Source: Amoebidium appalachense (Eukaryota > Ichthyosporea). Taken from it: a stretch of 64,000 nt of DNA. Of this stretch, positions 58,836 through 64,000 are shown piece by piece. Made by a program: the position numbers and the translations under genes. Within the stretch, counting starts at the first letter, position 1, and every line of letters begins with the position of its first letter. The notes beneath the pieces were generated by a model. It worked only from the letters and a program-made list of their open reading frames with translations, was not told the origin of the DNA and ran no database searches. Location of the stretch: the NCBI GenBank assembly GCA_963693365.1, contig CAVNZM010000003.1:3596001-3660000 (forward strand). Direction: 5' to 3'.

Positions 58836-59530
58836 TTTTGCAACTAGTTATCATGTGTTTGAAGGAGAAACCTGGTTTGGAAAGACACCGCGATTACACA
58901 TGCAACGCGAACTCTTCGAAGAGCAACAGAAGCCTGCCTGAACACAGGCCTGCTGACTATTAAAGCAGTAGTAGTTATCTGTGCGAAAACCCCCCCAAAA
59001 AAACCGGTGTGTTTCATGAGTTCAGTGCGAATTCGTGTAGACATGTGCTTGCATCGAGGCATGTACGTATCGGAGGGTCTAAATAGAGTCAGGGCGGCCG
59101 CGCTTTGCTTTTGTCGAGCCTCGGAAGCAATCGTGAATCGCCATCTATGTCATAAAAAACGTCCCTTTTGATTGGGCGTACAGATAGAAATGTGGAGATA
59201 GGAATGTCGAATGCCCATATGATTGGCTGTCATGAATGGTCCAGCCTAGGCTCACGAGCGGTGGCGAAGAGCAAGTTCGTCGAAGTGAATCCCAACGAAC
59301 ATTATAGATAATCAAATTCGTCTTGGTATCACATTTCTCTTTATTTTATTTTTTTTATTAAAAAAAAATAGTAACCTACCTTGGTCCATAACGTTTCCGT
59401 GATACATAACCCACCTACAAATTGGAATGCGTGAGCTATGAGCTCAGGGTTCGAAGTTACGAAAAAAAAATCGGAATTTCCGATATTTGAAAACACAGTT
59501 CCGAAAATCGTCCCGGCCGAATCGAAACGC
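58836..59530. other. Upstream region of the GATA-like gene, no further gene seen
   Basis: Unique DNA with several inverted CCAAT motifs (GATTGGG near 59170, GATTGGC near 59221). No open frame of interest. Confidence 0.5.
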
Positions 59531-60452
59531 CCAAAAGCCCCCCCCCCCCCCCCCCCTCCCCCCCCCCCCCCCCCCCCCCCCGCCGGCCCCCGGGGGGGAA
59601 GCTTCTCATGACTTCGCAGGTCTCATCATACACGGGGCATACACCACCCACACAAGCTGCACACGTACGTACGTGTCTCCCTGTCCCTGTAGAATGTTCA
59701 ATGGCAGACCCTGACTAGAGCGCCAGCCTAGCACATGTACATGTTGTCACACCAAACACATTTATGCACACACCCACGCGCGCGCGCACACACACACACA
59801 GAGAGAGACACACACACACACATTCACACACACACAGCCGTGACACCACATATGAATCGGGCCATGCGCATGCATGGCCACATGAACATACAATGCATAT
59901 GCCTGCGCATGTATATATAGGCCGGCCTCCACTTCAAAACTTTCCCTTCCCAGAAATCGAACCCCATTCCCCCCTCCTCCGCTGCCCACCGTTTCCCTCC
60001 ACCAGTGCTACCCCTCCTTCTCCCCCACACCGCCGCTCCGGCCTCACCCCTCCCCCCCCCCCCCCCCCCCGCTCCTCTCAGGCGGATCCTCCCCCCCCCC
60101 CCCCCCTACTAGTCCTCCCCCCCCCCCCCCCCCTTCCCCCCAGGAAGGCCTAAACATGGAATGGATCCAGATGCTCAGAGTCGACGGCCACCAGGTGCAG
60201 GTGCCACGTGTATCACGATCAGTGGCACGCGTCTTAAATGGCAGGCAATACACACACTGTGCACCACTGTGTTCCGTTCAAAGACACACATGCACATACA
60301 TACACAGCCGTGACACCACACATGTGACCTAGGCTAGTATACGTGCACAGGCACATACTATCTCAGATCATAATAACTGTATTAAAAACGTGCACATACA
60401 TGCATCCACCCTTTACAATCACATGCTATGCACCCACCCACCCACACACACA

Positions 60453-60492
<40 letters not shown>

Positions 60493-60550
60493 CTTACACT
60501 GCACACAGAGTCACACCATGTACACGGCGCACGCACACACACCCCGTGGC

Positions 60551-60585
<35 letters not shown>

Positions 60586-61170
60586 CAAGAAACTGTTGGT
60601 ACAAACACACCCACCCACACTGGCATGTACACACACATACACAGACACACACACGTGCACCCTGCATACATACACACCACACTGCACACTGTACATACAT
60701 ACACACACACCATAACCGTTAACACAAAACACACACATGCACACAATGTCATGCACACACACAAACACAAACACACACACACACACACACACACACGTGC
60801 ACATGTGCACACATGCACACAACATAGACACACACACACCGATTACCGCTGACACAAATACACACGTGCACCCACACCTGTACACAAACACACACACACA
60901 CCGTGCATACATACCCACCACACACACACACACAATGGCAAAGAAAAATACTCACACACACACAAACACAAACACAACCAACCAACGTGATTTTCTTCCC
61001 CCCCCCCCCCCCCCCTCCTCCCCCCCCCCTCCCCCAAACATTCGATTTCTGCCTGAGCTTCCCATGTTGCTGCCTCAACTCACTCCCCTCCCTCCCACCC
61101 CCCCCTCCCCCCCCCCCCCCTCCCCCTCCCCTCCCTCCCCTCCCCTCCCCCAGAAACTACTTGACGGTTA
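59530..61170. repeat. C tracts and CA-rich satellite
   Basis: C tracts at 59540-59580, 60050-60070, 60090-60133 and 60999-61035. CA-rich repeats at 59765-59840 and 60430-60970. AGCCGTGACACCACA occurs twice (59837 and 60306). No gene seen. Confidence 0.85.
60150..60275 (-). repeat. Diverged duplicate of 61155-61275
   Basis: On the minus strand both segments share, in order, a GAAC(A)-type start, GTGCACA(A/G)TGTGT, TTGCC-CC-TT, then ACCAGCACC/ACCTGCACC and CGTC, and both are followed by a C/G tract. Similarity is moderate. Confidence 0.5.
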
Positions 61171-61600
61171 CTAGGTGCTGGTGTGTTGTCAGAGATCCAA
61201 TTTATTTGAAAGGGTTGGCAAGTATACACATTGTGCACCCTGTTCCAGTCAAAAGCTACACTAGGAAATCTGCCAGACTCTATAGCCTTCTTTTGGGCTG
61301 CTGCCTCGGCCACCTGGGCCTTTTCCAGCTGCTCCTTGGCCCCCTCTACAGTCAACCCTTTCAGTTTGCCCTCCTTAACTAATTTCTTAGCCAGTTCTTT
61401 CTGAAACCTAAGCTCAGCTTTCACATGCTTCACATCTGCCTCTATATCCGGCCCATTCATGGCTATCATGAGCTGATTGTGCACTGTCTGTGTTGTCATA
61501 CGTGCTTTGAAGAAGTCTCAATGATATTCACACCAGAGAAGCCACGTTCACTTGTTGCATTACTAATTGGGATTATTCTCACAATGTTAACCAACTCAAG
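61080..61600 (-). pseudogene. hAT-type transposase C-terminal relic
   Basis: The minus strand encodes ELVNIVRIIPISNATSERGF, closely resembling the conserved hAT C-terminal dimerisation motif (IP-S-A-ERGFS). A one-base frame change at about 61505-61515 leads into a second frame with MTTQTVHNQLMIAMNGPDIE, the expected continuation (LL-hydrophobic then NGP). The frame then runs on through a Lys/Glu/Ala-rich helix to a C-rich tract. No upstream catalytic domain was seen, so it is an old fragment of a transposon or of a domesticated hAT-derived gene. Confidence 0.6.
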
Positions 61601-61639
61601 TACAAGTACTCAAGTTTACTGATGCGCGACGATTACGAT

Positions 61640-63200
61640 TTTTTGTGGGCCTGCTCCGACGGAGCATTCCGATTTTCGAAGATTTTCCGAAACGGGATTT
61701 CGACTTCCGTTAATGGGCTCCACCGTCCTTCGAACCCTGCATGAGCTGTGCGCAGAGCTGTACAGAGCCTCCTGTCAAGAATTGCGATTGGATGCTTCGT
61801 AATCACCCCAGATTTTGTTAACACTTTGTTAACACCTTCATATACTGTCATTGTAGCTGTACCTTATTTCCGAGGTCTATGTAAAAAACAATTTGTTCGC
61901 ATTTAACGAACACTTTTAAATTCAATTATGTTAAAAAATTTATGTTCAGTTACCTGTCATAGCGGAATTGACTGTTAGGAGTCCGACTCATTCGGACATG
62001 TATACAAACAAATATATATCGATTTGGCCGATCGCGATTGCGAATTCGGTGTCCATCATTCAAAAAAAATTTTTTTTATTATAATGACATTATTGATATT
62101 CTCGTCAAAATAGAGATAATCGAGATATCACAGATATCTCAGCGAAGAAAATACAAAAAAACCTTACTCTCGGATACGGATAAGATAACGACTAAGATAA
62201 TCATACACCTTAGAAAACTCATGAAACATTCGGTGATAAACACCCCCATTTAACAGATAGTCAATAGACGTAATATCAGGGTTATCTAAATAAGCCAGCC
62301 TTCTAATTATTTTTTTTTTAAGGCCAAAAATTGAATTTGAACCTATTGACCACCACCTCAAGGTTTGCGTGTGGAAACAGCTTCCTTTCCGTTTTCTCAA
62401 TGCTACAGCAAAATGACACTATTGGGTTGTAAAATGCCTACATATAAACTGAGATTTGAGTGATCGAGACATTGAAACCCAACAATGGTGGTTTTGGGGG
62501 AAACGCACCTTTTCACGGCAAGCCAATCATCAAGCCAGCGAGCAGTTGTTTGCTTTGCAACTTTTTAGTGCCAACTTCCAAGGTCCCCCTGAGCCAGCAG
62601 TTGGGGACAACAAACAAAATGGTTTTTTTTTTTTTTTTTTTGTTGGTCCAGCTGCAACTGCAAGCGTAAGGTTAACGTTGCTTACGCCTTAAAAAACAGA
62701 AGATACTTCCCTCTTGTCGTAAAAGTTTCGGCAGCTATTCCAGGCTAGCTATCATGAGACTACACTAGTACTGAAGCCCAGCATAAGTCGATTTTCGCTG
62801 TGCTATTGGCTGCTAGATAAAGGAGGACACTTACCATACATACCTCCGTGATCACTGACACTGAGTGGGCGCTATTCGAGGAAACAGGCTGACGTAACCA
62901 TTATTTCAACGTGAATTCACCGAATTTGGCTGGCATAGAGATGTTCACACGTGCCTCAGGAACGCCTGCTGCAGCTGCCCCAGCTTGAAAGATTTGATGG
63001 CACATCATGAGCTTCATCACGGCATGCATTCACACAAACAAATTCAAAGCTTCTTCATAATGAGACCAGTGGTTGTGGTGACCGGTAATGGTTGTATTAA
63101 ATGTATGGTGAGGGTTCATAATTCGGGACAATGAAGGACATGTACATTCAATCAAAGACGTCGATAACAAAAAAGAAATAAGAAAACCGCTGCCCTTGCT
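61640..63200. other. AT-rich unique DNA, no convincing gene
   Basis: Short frames only (72 codons at 61633-61851 minus, 78 at 62164-62400 minus). A T tract lies at 62622-62641. No recognisable family. Confidence 0.5.
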
Positions 63201-63206
63201 ACCACA

Positions 63207-63527
63207 GTGTCTGTATGGATCCAAGATGATATCAGTAAAAAAGGCAATACATGTTCATGTAAACCTGAAGGTCCAAGCTTGGCCGGTGTGCGTGCAAATG
63301 CCATTCTGACAGCTCGGCACATGGAACATTCCAAATCGCTTCGGGCTGCAGCCTGGTGGGTGCGACTCTGGCCATCCCTGCGGCTTACAGTGGCTTTCAC
63401 TCTGCTGTCAATTGTTGCCTCTTGGCTCTCTCACGTATGCATATACCGTACGGTATTCCCGAGGTACGGTGACAGGGTTCGCGCATCACGGTACCTGCAG
63501 CACCAGCTGTATGCCGAATCTACATAA
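63207..63527 (+). other. Uncharacterised 106-codon open frame
   Basis: Contains one hydrophobic segment (LRLTVAFTLLSIVASWLSHV) after an Arg-rich stretch and ends in a clear stop. No family is recognised and the upstream splice context is unclear. It may be chance. Confidence 0.2.
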
Positions 63528-63634
63528 TCAGAGGTACGGTGAAGTGAACTCCTCCTACTTCCCTCCCCCCACCCACCCACCCACCCACCATGACCACCCG
63601 TTTGGAATGCACCGCACCTGTGCGAGAGAGAGAT

Positions 63635-63956
63635 TTAGGGAGGGAGGGAAGGGGGGGGAGGGGGGGAGGGGGGAGGGGGGGGGGGGGGGAAGAAAGGGAG
63701 GGAGGGAGGGAGGGAGGGAGGGGCGGAGGGAGGGAGCAAGGGAGGGAAGGAGGGAGTTTTGGTGGGTGGGTGGTTGGGTGAGTGGGTGGGTGGTCGGGAG
63801 AGGGAGAGACAGAGAGAGAGAGAGAGAGCGAGAGAGAGAGGGGGGGGGGGGGGGGGGAGGGAGGGAGGAGAGAGAGACTCGGGGGGGGGGGGGGGGGGGG
63901 GGGGAGGGGGGGAGGGGGGGAAAGAGAGAGCGGGGGCGGGGGGAGGGAGAGAGAGA

Positions 63957-64000
<44 letters not shown>
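63635..64000. repeat. GA/G-rich satellite to window end
   Basis: GGGA units, G tracts and GA dinucleotide repeat continuing beyond the right edge. Confidence 0.95.

Overview
This is nuclear DNA of a eukaryote. Genes are split by GT-AG introns, proteins are of eukaryotic type (IMP dehydrogenase with CBS domains, a DENN-domain Rab exchange factor with clathrin and AP-2 motifs, a CTR copper transporter, a TRAF-like relic), and a hAT transposase relic is present. The species cannot be read from the sequence. The DENND1/TRAF repertoire fits an animal relative or another protist with a complex endomembrane system. The most striking property is repeat load: introns and intergenic DNA are filled with (CA/GT)n, (CT/GA)n, (ACGC)n, (GAGT)n and very long homopolymeric G or C tracts. 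Most long open frames (His/Thr, Cys/Val, Ser/Leu, Pro or Gly-rich) are translations of these repeats, not genes.

Layout. (1) 577-8521, minus strand: IMP dehydrogenase, 11 exons seen, last few codons beyond the left edge. (2) 9519-13159, plus: CTR-type copper transporter, three exons, divergent from IMPDH across a ~1 kb shared promoter region. (3) about 13790-14640, minus: TRAF-like pseudogene. (4) 14.7-24.2 kb: no convincing gene; satellites, a tandem duplication and an inverted-repeat pair. (5) 24283-39240, minus: DENND1/connecdenn-like protein, 11 exons, 899 residues. A 1.1 kb array of 62-bp repeats starts just inside intron 6 and is open in all reading frames. (6) 39.2-44.4 kb: intergenic. 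(7) 44406-47306 and 49416-53422, plus: two tandem paralogues of an unrecognised seven-transmembrane protein with identical intron phases, perhaps followed by a decayed third copy (54044-56707). (8) 57477-58835, minus: single-exon nuclear-type protein with a divergent GATA-like zinc finger. (9) 59-64 kb: repeats, a hAT transposase relic (about 61080-61600) and no convincing gene.

The genes do not form a pathway. The best candidates for undescribed biology are the tandem 7TM family, the frame-open 62-bp array fused in frame to a DENN exon, and a dispersed G-tract-anchored repeat family shared by introns of IMPDH and DENND1.
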